The notes: generated by a model from the letters alone, not told the origin. A DNA stretch of 64,000 nucleotides from Methanolobus vulcani (GCF_006546655.1 NZ_VIAQ01000008.1:62001-126000), one strand, 5' to 3'. Counted from the first letter of the stretch, positions 19,341-28,100 are shown. Program-made: numbers and translations.

Positions 19341-19732
19341 CCAAGAGAAGTGCAAGGCGACACAGACGAACAGGACTCATTAATAATGAGGATGAACAGA
19401 ACCCTCTTACAGGGGTTGCCAACCTTTTTGATATTGCCATGGTTTTCTCAGTTGCATTACTTGTGGCACTTGTTATGTCCTACCAGATGCCTGAACTTCT
19501 CAGTCCTACAGAGGATATTACTCTTGTGAAAAACCCTGGTCAGAAGGATATGCAGATTATCATTAAGGAAGAAGGTAAACCCATCGAAGTTTTGAATATG
19601 ACCGATCAGATTGGTGGTGGTCAGGGTGAAGCACTGGGAACTGCCTACAAACTTGCTGACGGAAGAGTTGTTTACGTACCTGAAGAAGAGGATGCTGGTG
19701 AAGAGGAGGTAGAAACTACTACTTCCGGTTAA
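19337..19732 (+). CDS. DUF2149 family protein, ExbD/TolR-like topology
   Basis: Protein of 131 residues with a basic cytoplasmic N-terminus (KRSARRHRRTG), a single membrane helix (about residues 31-53, starting NLFDIAMVF with one Asp) and an extracytoplasmic domain ending in a very acidic, Thr-rich tail. The Asp at the cytoplasmic end of the helix mirrors the proton-carrying Asp of ExbD/TolR; that functional reading is inference. The GTG start overlaps the stop of the ExbB-like gene by four bases, indicating tight coupling and a common complex. Confidence 0.82.
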   Translation: MTKRSARRHRRTGLINNEDEQNPLTGVANLFDIAMVFSVALLVALVMSYQMPELLSPTEDITLVKNPGQKDMQIIIKEEGKPIEVLNMTDQIGGGQGEALGTAYKLADGRVVYVPEEEDAGEEEVETTTSG

Positions 19733-19796
19733 TTTTTTTCTTATATTAAATCAAGTAGGGTGGTTTTAACTTAAATATTATTTATTTAGGTGTAAC

Positions 19797-19823
19797 ATGG
19801 GTGGTATACACAAAATAAATTGA
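19797..19823 (+). other. possible 8-codon leader ORF before the CobN-like gene
   Basis: ATG at 19797 preceded by TTTAGGTGTAAC opens a frame of eight sense codons ending in TGA at 19821-19823, 21 bases before the preferred start of the giant gene. The ribosome site is better than many in the window. It may be chance. Confidence 0.2.
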
Positions 19824-19844
19824 ACATACAAGATGGTGGTCGAT

Positions 19845-22800
19845 ATGATAGTAAAAGATAGGAATTGGTTTAAAATCGTAGGAAAGACATTTTTGGTCTT
19901 TCTTTTATGTATAGTTATGCTCTCAGCTAATGCAATGGCATTGGATTTGAGTCAGTTCGAGCTTGTATCAAACATAGAATCAAATAGTAATGGTAACTTT
20001 ATTTTTGAAGACATCTCAAATGGTAATTACACACTAATTGCTGTCAACGAAACCAATAGTTCTAAAAGTGGTCTAATTTACTATAAGAAAGAAATAGTCG
20101 TTTCAGTTAACAACAGCGATCTTTCCGATTTTGATCTCTCACTTGATAGTAGTGACCTCACAGAATATGAAGATATCTGTTCACTTTTGGATCGCTCAAA
20201 CATTTCCGGCCGTGCTTACTATTACTCCTCTGGAATGAACAGAGAGTTCAATAAGGCATGTACTATCGTAATGCTTGATCCAGTAACACAGGAACTGGTT
20301 AAAAATACAACCAGTGACAGTTCTGGTAATTATCTGTTAACTGACATTCCAAATGGTAATTACACACTAATTGCTGTCAACGAAACCAATAGTTCCAAAA
20401 GTGGTCTAATTTACTATAAGAAAGAAATAGACGTTTCAGTTAACAACAATGATGTTTCGGATTTTGATATTTCACTTGACAGTAGTGACCTCACAGAATA
20501 CGAAGATATCTGTTCGCTTTTGGACCACTCAAACATTTCCGGCCGTGCTTACTATTACTCCTCTGGAATGAACAGAGAGTTCAATAAGGCATGTACTATC
20601 GTAATGCTTGATCCAGTGACACAGGAACTGGTGAAAAATACAACCAGTGATTCCCTTGGTAATTATCTGTTTACTGACGTTCCAAATGGCAATTACACAC
20701 TAATTGCTGTCAACGAAACCAATAGTTCCAAGAGTGGTCTAATCTACTATAAGGAACAAATACCTGTTACAGTCAACAACAGTGATCTTTCCGATTTTGA
20801 TCTCTCACTTGATAGTAGTGACCTCACAGAATACAAAGAGATCTGTTCACTTTTGAGCCTCTCAGACATTTCCGGCCGTGCTTACTATTACTCCTCTGGA
20901 ATGAACAGAGAGTTCAATAAGGCATGTACTATTGTACTCCTTAAGCCAAAATCTATATATCTTCTCCCGATAGCCGGTTTTTCAATAGACAAGACCTCAG
21001 GAGAAACTCCATTATCAATTCAGTTCACAGATCAGTCATTAAATGCTGAATCATGGTTCTGGGATTTTGGTGATGGAAGCAATTCAACCGATAAGAATCC
21101 ATCGCATACTTATCTTAGCGAGGGTACTTTTACTGTAGAACTTACGGTAACAAATTCAGAAGGTAGCGATGTAGAGACAAAGACGGACCTGATTATAGTT
21201 CAACTACCCGACCCCATCATTATACCAAATTATGATACGACATTCAAGTTATTCCTCAGTACCACCAGTGATTCCCTTGGTAATTATCTATTTACTGGCA
21301 TTCCAAACGGTAATTACACACTAATTGCTGTCAACGAAACCAATAGTTCTAAAAGTGGTCTAATTTACTATAAGAAAGAAATAGACGTTTCAGTTAACAA
21401 CAGTGATCTTTCCGATTTTGATATTTCACTTGACAGTAGTGATCTCACAGAATACGAAGATATCTGTTCACTTTTGGTCCGCTCAAACATCTCCGGCCGT
21501 GCTTACTATTACTCCTCTGGAATGAACAGAGAGTTCAATAAGGCATGTACTATTGTGATGCTTAATCCAGTAACACAGGAACTGGTTAAAAATACAACCA
21601 GTGACAGTTCTGGTAATTATCTGTTTACTGACGTTCCAAATGGCAATTACACACTAATTGCTGTCAACGAAACCAATAGTTCTAAAAGTGGTCTGATCTA
21701 CTATAAGGAACAAATACCTGTTACAGTCAACAACAATGATGTTTCGGATTTTGATATTTCACTTGACAGTAGTGACCTCACAGAATACAAAAAGATCTGT
21801 TCACTTTTGAGCCTCTCAGATATTTCGGGCCGCGCTTACTATTACTCCTCTGGAATGAACAGAGAGTTCAATAAGGCATGTACTATCTTATTGCTTGAAC
21901 ACAGATTAGTTCAATCACTCCCAGTTGCAGATTTTTCAGCAAACCAGACTTCAGGTGAAAATCCATTATCAGTACAATTCACAGATGAGTCATCAAATGC
22001 AGAATCATGGTTCTGGGATTTCGGTGACGGAAGTAACTCAACCGATCAGAATCCATCACATACATATCTTAGTGATGGAACTTTTACTGTAGAGCTTACT
22101 GTAACAAACACGGCTGGTAGCGACGCGGAGATAAAGTCAGATTTCATCACTGTCAATGCATCCAGCAATTCCAGTGACAGCTATGGATCGGTATACGAGT
22201 TTTTCCTTAGCACCAGTTGTAACAATCTAGGAGAGTTCAGTTTTGCAGATGTGCCTAATGGCGAATACAGGATTGCAGCTATTAACTGGAGTACAGCAAT
22301 GGCACCAGGTATGTGGCTTACAAATGTCACAGATGTCACCGTGGAGGATGGACTACCGGTTGATGTTGGCAATCTCTCAATGAGAAAGAACTATGAGACT
22401 ATTGACCACGATGATATCCTCTCAATGTTGAATAATACCAGCATCTCAGGTAAGACGATCGGAAAGAATCTGGATAATAAGATATCCACTGTGTTACTCA
22501 CCAACCAGTTCGGAGAGTATGTTGCTAATACAACATGTAATGAGGATGGTGAATTCCTGTTCACAGGTATCAGAAATGGGGAATATACAGTGTCAGCCGT
22601 GAATTGGAGTACAGCAATGGCACCAGGCATGTGGCTTACGAATGTCACAGATGTCACAGTAGAGTATGCTCAGCCAGTTGATGTTGGCAACCTCTCAATG
22701 AGAAAGAACTATGAGACTATTGACCACGATGCAATTCTTTCAATGTTGAATGAAACCAACATCTCAGGTAAGACTATCGGAAAGAACCTGGATAACAAGG

Positions 22801-25800
22801 TATCCACTGTGTTACTCACCAACCAGTTCGGAGAGTATGTTGCTAATACAACATGTAATGAGGATGGTGAATTCCTGTTCACAGGTATCAGAAATGGGGA
22901 ATATACAGTGTCAGCCGTGAACTGGAGTACAGCAATGGCACCAGGCATGTGGCTTACGAATGTCACAGATGTCACAGTAGAGTATGCTCAGCCAGTTGAT
23001 GTTGGCAACCTCTCAATGAGAAAGAACTATGAGACTATTGACCACGATGCTATATTTGCATTGCTTGACAGAACAACAATATCTGGTAAGACCATTGGAA
23101 AGAACCTGGATGACAAGCTCAGTGACGTTATACTCATGAGAAAGCGCACAGTTGCAGTGTCCAATGAACCTCATCTGAATGTCTCCTTTATAACGGGATA
23201 CTCATCATATAAGACACAGCTTGCCAATTTTGCTCAGAGAATTAACTCAAATTCAACATATAATATCGCAGCTAGCTACTATATTACTGATGACCTGCCA
23301 GATGATATCGATTTCAACCATACGGATATTATCTATATTGTGATGGTTACGCAGACAGCTTCTGAATTTGAGGAACAGGTCCAATTTGCTATAGACAATG
23401 GAGCAGTCGTTATCGGTAAAAACACGGATCTGCCAGAAAGTGATTATGCAATCCCTTCAAGCTTTGGTAACGATACTGAAGAATTCAAAGCCCATCTATA
23501 TGAATACTGGACAGGAACTGCAATCGATGACACAAACCTTGACAATCTCATGTTTTATCTGGCAAAGGAATATTACGGACGTGAGGATCTTACCGTTGAA
23601 GCTGCTGACTATGTGTCATCGGCCATATACCACTCTGCAATAGCAGATAAAGTTCCTGAATACATGATGCTTGATACCGAAGAATACTTTGAGTGGTATG
23701 CTAGCAGGACAGATGGTCATGCATTCGATGAAAATGCTCCAACTATAGGCATAACATTCTACCGTTCATACTATCTTGATGATATCGATGCTGTAGACAA
23801 GCTAATAGCAAGCTTTGAGGAAAAAGGAGCAAATGTGATAGCTTGTTTCGGAGACCCTGATACATCCATTGATTCATATTTTAACTACAGTGAAGAAACA
23901 AAAGTAGATGCTGTTGTTTCGTTCAATTACCGTGGAAATTACTTTGATCTTGAAGAAATGAATGTACCTGTTATAGATGCCATTCTCAACCCGAGCATGA
24001 ATGCTTCAGAATGGGCAAATTCAAGCACACCACTTGCTATTGCAAGGATGGACAGGATCTACAGACCTGAATCATACGGACTTATTGATCCGATTATGAT
24101 TGGAGCTACAGAAACAATACAGGTTGCCAACACTACTGCATATATTGCCGTGGATGAACAGATTGACTGGCTCACAGATCGTGCTATTGCACAGGCAAAT
24201 CTAGGGCTGGAGGATGAATCTGATAAGAAAGTTGTAATTATCTACTACAACCACGGCGGTGGAAAAGACAACATAGGCGCATCATATCTTGAGGTCATGC
24301 CAAGTATCGTAAACCTTCTTGAAGGAATGGAAGCTGAAGGATATGATATAGACAGTAGCATGATTCCGAACAAGACCGAACTTGTTGATCTTATTACCTA
24401 TCAGGGAAGAAATGTTGGAACATGGGCACCGGGAGAACTTGAAGCACTTGTAGAAACCGGTGAAGTTGAACTTATTCCTGAAAGCACCTATCTTTCATGG
24501 TTTAACGAACTTCCGGATGAAAGAAGGGAAGAAGTTACTGAAACATGGGGTGAAGCACCAGGAGAGATAATGGTTTACACCGATGAAAATGGTGATAAAT
24601 TCATCGTGATCCCAAAGATAAATATCAGTGACAATGTGATACTTGCACCACAGCCAACAAGAGGCTGGTTACAGGACAATGAAGTTCTCTACCATGACAC
24701 AGAACTGGCACCACATCACCAGTATATTGCGTTCTATCTCTGGTTGCAACATGAATTCGATGCAGATGTAATGGTCAACATGGGAAGACATGGAACTGTT
24801 GAATGGCTTCCTGGAAAGGAATTTGGTCTTCTGAGTGAAGAGTGGCCCGCACTTATGGTTGGTGATATACCTGTGATCTATCCATATGTAATGGATGGAC
24901 TGGGAGAAGGAATACAGGCAAAACGCAGAGGTAATGCGGTAATCATTGATCACCTTATACCTCCTGTAATATCCGCCGGTCTGTATGGTGATTATGCAAC
25001 ACTCAGCAGTGAAATCACAATATACAAGACATATGTTTCAGAAGATGAATACAAAAAGGCTCACTTCGATGATATTGTAAACCTCACAATTGCGCTCGGA
25101 CTTGATGAGCAGGTAAATATGAGCCTGGCAGAAAATGACGACACAATTGATGATTTCCTTGAAGAAGTGGATGATGTACTTATAGAACTTAAGAGCCTGT
25201 CAATGCCATATGGACTGCATGTACTTGGTGAAGCTCCTGAAGGTGACGAACTTGTGGGAATGGTCAACTCCATGCTGGGTAATAATTTTTCAGAACTTGT
25301 TGAAATGCACAATACATCTGATAGTGCATCAACAGACCTGTTAACTCTTGTATTACTTGAGAACATGCCCACAACAGATGCCCAGCTTCAGATACTTGGA
25401 ACCTCCGTGGCTGAAATTGATGAAAAATTAAATACATCCATTAAATATGCTGAATTACTTGGAGAAGCTGATAACGAAGTGCAGCAGGTTCTGAATGCGA
25501 TGGATGGTGAATACATCGAAGGAAACCTTGGTGGAGATCCTGTGCAGAAACCAGGGACACTGCCATCCGGAAGAAATTTCTATTCCTTTGATGAAAATCT
25601 TATACCTTCAGAAGAGGCATGGGACAATGCTGTAGAGCTTATCGACAAATGGCTTGCAGAATACTATGCTGAAAACGGAGAATACCCTACAAAAGTAGGA
25701 TATATACTCTGGGCTGGTGAAACCACACGTCATGAAGGAGTAATGGAAGCACAGATACTCTACCTGATGGGTATAAAGCCGGAATGGGACGACGGAGAAG

Positions 25801-27287
25801 TTGCAGGAATAACTGCGATAAATTCGTCTGATTTGGGAAGACCACGTATTGATGTGGTTGTACAGATATCAGGTCTTTACAGGGATACTTTCCCTGGAAA
25901 GATTGTACTTCTTGATCGGGCTGTAAGGCTTGCTTATGAGCAGGAAGAAACTGCAGATTGTCCAAACTATGTTAAACAGAGCGCTGATGAACTAAAACTC
26001 ATTTTCGATGAATCCATAGAAAATGAGACATTATCCCTTGATGTTGCTCAGTTCAGGATATTCGGACCTGCGCCAGATGCTTATGGAACCGGAATGGCAA
26101 ACGCAGTGGATTCCAGTGATACATGGGAAAATACATCTGAACTTGCAGAGCTCTACATAAACAAGATGTGCTACATCTATGGAGAAAATATCACGGGTCA
26201 GACAATAGCCGAATACATCAAGCAGCAGACCGGTCGTGTTGTTGAAATAGACAATACAGCTGTCTTTGAGAACAACCTAAACGGAACTGCAGCAATATTC
26301 CACAGCAGAAGTTCCAGTACTTATGGTTCTCTTGATACGGATGACTTCTACCAGTACATGGGTGGACTGTACAATGCTATTAAATATATTAGTGGCACCG
26401 ACCCGGATACCTATGTAGTGAACCTGCGGTATCTCAATGATGCAGAAATACAGACACTTCAGACATACCTCACAAACGAACTTTACGCAAGGTACCTGAA
26501 TCCATCATGGATAGCAGGAATGCAGTTAAGTGGCTTTGAAGGTGCACGTGAAATGTCAGAGTTCATTGATAATCTCTGGGGATGGGAAGCACTCAATCCA
26601 GACATTATCAGTGATGATGTATGGAATAGCGTATATGATACATACATTAATGATGCAGAGCTCAGCAACTGGATGCAGGCGAATAATCCATACGCATATA
26701 ATGCTGCACTTGCAACTATGGCTAACACAGCCCTTAAAGGAAACTGGGATCCTTCAGATGCCATCTTGAATGACATTATCAAGCGCTATGTTGAATCAGT
26801 AGTTGATTATGGAGTTACATGCTGCCATCACACTTGTGGAAATGCACTGCTTGATGACTTTGTACAGGGTCAGATGCAGGCAGCAGGAGTCAGTCTTGAA
26901 ATGCAGGAAGCATACAAGAAAGCGATGTATGAGGCTACCTTCAGGGAAGACACTCAGGTGCAACAGACTGATATCACTTCAGTAAAAACAAAAGATGATT
27001 CTCTAAATTCTATCCAAAGAGCAATGCTTGCTGAAGCAGCAGCCAACCAGAGCTCAACATCTGAATCAGGTGGTGCTGGAATAGATACAGTACAGCCTTT
27101 AGAGGAAGGCTCAAAATCCACGCCGGATGACTATGTAGAAGGTTATGAGATGACTCCTGAATCGGTGAATAATGCAGACACTACAAGCAGTCTCTCATTC
27201 TCTAGTTCAGATGTCGTTGCATCAGTATTCGTATTGGGAGCCGTTGGAGCCATATATCTGGGATTCTGGAAGAGGAGGAAAATATGA
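19845..27287 (+). CDS. giant secreted CobN-like (cobaltochelatase large subunit-like) surface protein with tandem repeats and PKD domains
   Basis: About 2480 residues. An N-terminal signal peptide (hydrophobic FLVFLLCIVMLSANAMA) is followed by five copies of a 111-residue repeat with two PKD domains inserted (WFWDFGDGSNST twice), then three copies of a 106-residue repeat. A CobN/BchH-like domain spans about residues 1105-2370, with PTRGW, VNMGRHGTVEWLPGKE, PSGRNFYSFDE and GETTRHEGVMEAQILYLMG. A C-terminal helix (SSSDVVASVFVLGAVGAIY) plus KRRK anchors it, so the chelatase-like domain faces outside the cell. ChlI/ChlD-type ATPase partners are absent, arguing against classical ATP-driven metal insertion. 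Neighbours suggest corrinoid, haem or cobalt capture, or tetrapyrrole dechelation. I prefer the ATG at 19845 (GGTGGTCGAT before it) over 19833. Confidence 0.88.
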   Translation: MIVKDRNWFKIVGKTFLVFLLCIVMLSANAMALDLSQFELVSNIESNSNGNFIFEDISNGNYTLIAVNETNSSKSGLIYYKKEIVVSVNNSDLSDFDLSLDSSDLTEYEDICSLLDRSNISGRAYYYSSGMNREFNKACTIVMLDPVTQELVKNTTSDSSGNYLLTDIPNGNYTLIAVNETNSSKSGLIYYKKEIDVSVNNNDVSDFDISLDSSDLTEYEDICSLLDHSNISGRAYYYSSGMNREFNKACTIVMLDPVTQELVKNTTSDSLGNYLFTDVPNGNYTLIAVNETNSSKSGLIYYKEQIPVTVNNSDLSDFDLSLDSSDLTEYKEICSLLSLSDISGRAYYYSSGMNREFNKACTIVLLKPKSIYLLPIAGFSIDKTSGETPLSIQFTDQSLNAESWFWDFGDGSNSTDKNPSHTYLSEGTFTVELTVTNSEGSDVETKTDLIIVQLPDPIIIPNYDTTFKLFLSTTSDSLGNYLFTGIPNGNYTLIAVNETNSSKSGLIYYKKEIDVSVNNSDLSDFDISLDSSDLTEYEDICSLLVRSNISGRAYYYSSGMNREFNKACTIVMLNPVTQELVKNTTSDSSGNYLFTDVPNGNYTLIAVNETNSSKSGLIYYKEQIPVTVNNNDVSDFDISLDSSDLTEYKKICSLLSLSDISGRAYYYSSGMNREFNKACTILLLEHRLVQSLPVADFSANQTSGENPLSVQFTDESSNAESWFWDFGDGSNSTDQNPSHTYLSDGTFTVELTVTNTAGSDAEIKSDFITVNASSNSSDSYGSVYEFFLSTSCNNLGEFSFADVPNGEYRIAAINWSTAMAPGMWLTNVTDVTVEDGLPVDVGNLSMRKNYETIDHDDILSMLNNTSISGKTIGKNLDNKISTVLLTNQFGEYVANTTCNEDGEFLFTGIRNGEYTVSAVNWSTAMAPGMWLTNVTDVTVEYAQPVDVGNLSMRKNYETIDHDAILSMLNETNISGKTIGKNLDNKVSTVLLTNQFGEYVANTTCNEDGEFLFTGIRNGEYTVSAVNWSTAMAPGMWLTNVTDVTVEYAQPVDVGNLSMRKNYETIDHDAIFALLDRTTISGKTIGKNLDDKLSDVILMRKRTVAVSNEPHLNVSFITGYSSYKTQLANFAQRINSNSTYNIAASYYITDDLPDDIDFNHTDIIYIVMVTQTASEFEEQVQFAIDNGAVVIGKNTDLPESDYAIPSSFGNDTEEFKAHLYEYWTGTAIDDTNLDNLMFYLAKEYYGREDLTVEAADYVSSAIYHSAIADKVPEYMMLDTEEYFEWYASRTDGHAFDENAPTIGITFYRSYYLDDIDAVDKLIASFEEKGANVIACFGDPDTSIDSYFNYSEETKVDAVVSFNYRGNYFDLEEMNVPVIDAILNPSMNASEWANSSTPLAIARMDRIYRPESYGLIDPIMIGATETIQVANTTAYIAVDEQIDWLTDRAIAQANLGLEDESDKKVVIIYYNHGGGKDNIGASYLEVMPSIVNLLEGMEAEGYDIDSSMIPNKTELVDLITYQGRNVGTWAPGELEALVETGEVELIPESTYLSWFNELPDERREEVTETWGEAPGEIMVYTDENGDKFIVIPKINISDNVILAPQPTRGWLQDNEVLYHDTELAPHHQYIAFYLWLQHEFDADVMVNMGRHGTVEWLPGKEFGLLSEEWPALMVGDIPVIYPYVMDGLGEGIQAKRRGNAVIIDHLIPPVISAGLYGDYATLSSEITIYKTYVSEDEYKKAHFDDIVNLTIALGLDEQVNMSLAENDDTIDDFLEEVDDVLIELKSLSMPYGLHVLGEAPEGDELVGMVNSMLGNNFSELVEMHNTSDSASTDLLTLVLLENMPTTDAQLQILGTSVAEIDEKLNTSIKYAELLGEADNEVQQVLNAMDGEYIEGNLGGDPVQKPGTLPSGRNFYSFDENLIPSEEAWDNAVELIDKWLAEYYAENGEYPTKVGYILWAGETTRHEGVMEAQILYLMGIKPEWDDGEVAGITAINSSDLGRPRIDVVVQISGLYRDTFPGKIVLLDRAVRLAYEQEETADCPNYVKQSADELKLIFDESIENETLSLDVAQFRIFGPAPDAYGTGMANAVDSSDTWENTSELAELYINKMCYIYGENITGQTIAEYIKQQTGRVVEIDNTAVFENNLNGTAAIFHSRSSSTYGSLDTDDFYQYMGGLYNAIKYISGTDPDTYVVNLRYLNDAEIQTLQTYLTNELYARYLNPSWIAGMQLSGFEGAREMSEFIDNLWGWEALNPDIISDDVWNSVYDTYINDAELSNWMQANNPYAYNAALATMANTALKGNWDPSDAILNDIIKRYVESVVDYGVTCCHHTCGNALLDDFVQGQMQAAGVSLEMQEAYKKAMYEATFREDTQVQQTDITSVKTKDDSLNSIQRAMLAEAAANQSSTSESGGAGIDTVQPLEEGSKSTPDDYVEGYEMTPESVNNADTTSSLSFSSSDVVASVFVLGAVGAIYLGFWKRRKI
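20021..21973 (+). repeat. five type-A 333-bp coding repeats interrupted by PKD modules
   Basis: A near-identical unit recurs at about 20021, 20354, 20687, 21308 and 21641. Spacing is exactly 333 bases except between copies 3 and 4 (621 bases), where a PKD module is inserted. Each unit encodes NGNYTLIAVNETNSSKSG, later DISLDSSDLTEY and AYYYSSGMNREFNKACT. Long tracts are identical at DNA level, including silent sites, which indicates recent duplication or gene conversion. Confidence 0.92.
22361..23135 (+). repeat. three type-B 318-bp coding repeats
   Basis: The segment beginning TGATGTTGGCAA recurs at 22361, 22679 and 22997, exactly 318 bases (106 codons) apart. The encoded unit contains NLSMRKNYETIDHD, SGKTIGKNLD and WSTAMAPGMWLTNVTDV. 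Copies are almost identical at DNA level over most of their length. They link the PKD-rich stalk to the CobN-like domain. Confidence 0.92.
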
Positions 27288-27296
27288 AACCGTTTT

Positions 27297-27320
27297 AGGT
27301 GCTTCTGCACCTGTTTTTTT
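27297..27320 (+). terminator. terminator after the CobN-like gene
   Basis: AGGTGC and GCACCT form a 6-bp stem with a TTCT loop, followed by a run of seven T. It begins nine bases after the stop codon and ends the DUF2162-to-CobN operon. Confidence 0.75.
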
Positions 27321-27358
27321 AATTAATAATTAAACAGGGTATAAGACCAGAGAAAATA

Positions 27359-27422
27359 AGACACTCCCAAAAAGCCGCCAAGCAAGAATAGGGAGTGTCA
27401 TCAAACGTTATCGGGGGATAAC
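27359..27422 (+). ncRNA. candidate structured leader RNA, copy 1
   Basis: A perfect 9-bp stem (GACACTCCC at 27360-27368 with GGGAGTGTC at 27391-27399) encloses a loop holding AGCCGCCAAGCAAG (27373-27386). A second perfect 6-bp hairpin (GTTATC/GATAAC, loop GGGG, 27407-27422) abuts the ATG and displays the G-rich ribosome site in its loop. A second copy at 27921-27983 keeps the loop and the second hairpin, while its first stem differs by compensatory changes. This supports a selected RNA fold, such as a riboswitch-like or protein-binding leader. I match it to no known family. Confidence 0.6.
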
Positions 27423-27656
27423 ATGCAAATAAAAATAAAATCGATATTAGTACTTAGCATATTATTGATGGCAGCACTAACCTGTGTTGCTGCGGGTTCA
27501 GAAACAGACTACGGCACACCAGTGCAGGATACTGTAAACAACGACAATAGTATGAATCCGTCATTCTCAAGTTCTGATATCCTTGCTTCTGTATTTGTTC
27601 TGGGGGCGCTTGGATTTATATATAGGATTCTGGATGAGGAGGCAATTCTAAACTAG
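27423..27656 (+). CDS. small secreted membrane-anchored protein sharing the CobN tail, C-terminus probably frameshifted
   Basis: Protein of 77 residues: signal peptide (LVLSILLMAALTCVAAG), a short polar stalk, then PSFSSSDILASVFVLGALG, which matches the C-terminal anchor of the giant CobN-like protein. After GFIY the frame reads RILDEEAILN and stops at TAG. In the alternative frame the same DNA reads GFWMRRQF and a stop, matching GFWKRRKI of the giant protein, so a small indel near 27618-27625 has altered the tail. It may be a remnant of a CobN-like paralogue that lost its middle, or a small partner. It has its own leader and terminator. Confidence 0.65.
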   Translation: MQIKIKSILVLSILLMAALTCVAAGSETDYGTPVQDTVNNDNSMNPSFSSSDILASVFVLGALGFIYRILDEEAILN

Positions 27657-27661
27657 AAATT

Positions 27662-27693
27662 GGCACTTTTCCTGAAAAGTGCCTTTATTTTAT
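27662..27693 (+). terminator. terminator of the small CobN-tail gene
   Basis: GGCACTTTT and AAAAGTGCC form a perfect 9-bp stem with a CCTG loop, followed by TTTATTTTAT. It begins five bases after the TAG stop. Confidence 0.8.
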
Positions 27694-27920
27694 ATGATTC
27701 TTTACTACTAGTATTTACATATGTATATACAAATTACTATTAGTAAAAAGGAGTATATATGTTTGAATTATACACTTAGTTACTTAGTATATACAATTAA
27801 ATAATAATAGTATGGGTGGTTCAATAAAATATATTCCTATTTTAGAGTTCCAGCCAGCGCATTAAGCATGAACTAATAACAAGGTTATGTTCATGTGATC
27901 TTAAAAAACAATGTATCCGT
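27694..27920. other. AT-rich spacer with an imperfect inverted repeat
   Basis: No credible gene is seen. An imperfect inverted repeat of about 17 bases per arm (27701-27746, TTTACTACTAGTATTT against AATTACTATTAGTAAA) is followed by AAGGAG and an ATG at 27759 that opens only six codons. The stretch carries several TA-rich elements that could serve as a promoter for the second leader copy. Confidence 0.4.
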
Positions 27921-27983
27921 AAACACTTCTCTGTAGCCGCCAAGCAAGTTCGAGAGTGTTCTTACACATTATCGGGGGATAAC
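27921..27983 (+). ncRNA. candidate structured leader RNA, copy 2
   Basis: The conserved loop AGCCGCCAAGCAAG (27935-27948) sits between AACACTTCTC (27922-27931) and GAGAGTGTT (27952-27960). These pair through nine base pairs with one bulged T, while the base pairs differ from copy 1 in a compensatory way. The hairpin TTATC-GGGG-GATAA (27969-27982) then ends one base before an ATG, as in copy 1. The downstream ORF is broken, but the RNA fold is intact. Confidence 0.58.
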
Positions 27984-28100
27984 ATGTAACATACAAAAGT
28001 AATTTCATTATTATTAAATGTATTGTTTCTTTTTGTGCTAACTAATATTTCTGCTATCTGTGTGGCAGATTTAAAATGTCTTTTGATTATGATTTCATGA
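27984..28100 (+). pseudogene. decayed small secreted-protein gene (stop at codon 2)
   Basis: The ATG after leader copy 2 is followed at once by TAA. Reading on in the same frame gives HTKVISLLLNVLFLFVLTN and then ISAICVAD, an obvious signal peptide, before a TGA at 28098-28100. The tail region found in the intact copy is missing. It is therefore a remnant of a second leader-controlled small gene with a nonsense codon and a deletion. Translation from a downstream start cannot be excluded, but none is evident. Confidence 0.6.

Noticed and set aside
20021-23135. CRISPR-like array
   Set aside because: The repeats are 318-333 bases, contiguous and in frame within one long coding sequence; there are no short repeats with unique spacers and no cas genes.
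27359-27422. Leader as a cobalamin or other known riboswitch
   Set aside because: The conserved boxes of cobalamin, fluoride, c-di-GMP and nickel/cobalt riboswitches that I know are not present, and the element is far shorter than a cobalamin riboswitch.
27654-27656. TAG read as pyrrolysine in the small CobN-tail gene
   Set aside because: Read-through would continue straight into a strong hairpin terminator, and the upstream frame is already shifted relative to the homologous tail.
27759-27779. Six-codon ORF after AAGGAG in the island spacer
   Set aside because: It is too short and lacks any conserved partner; a purine-rich site before an ATG is expected by chance in this AT-rich spacer.
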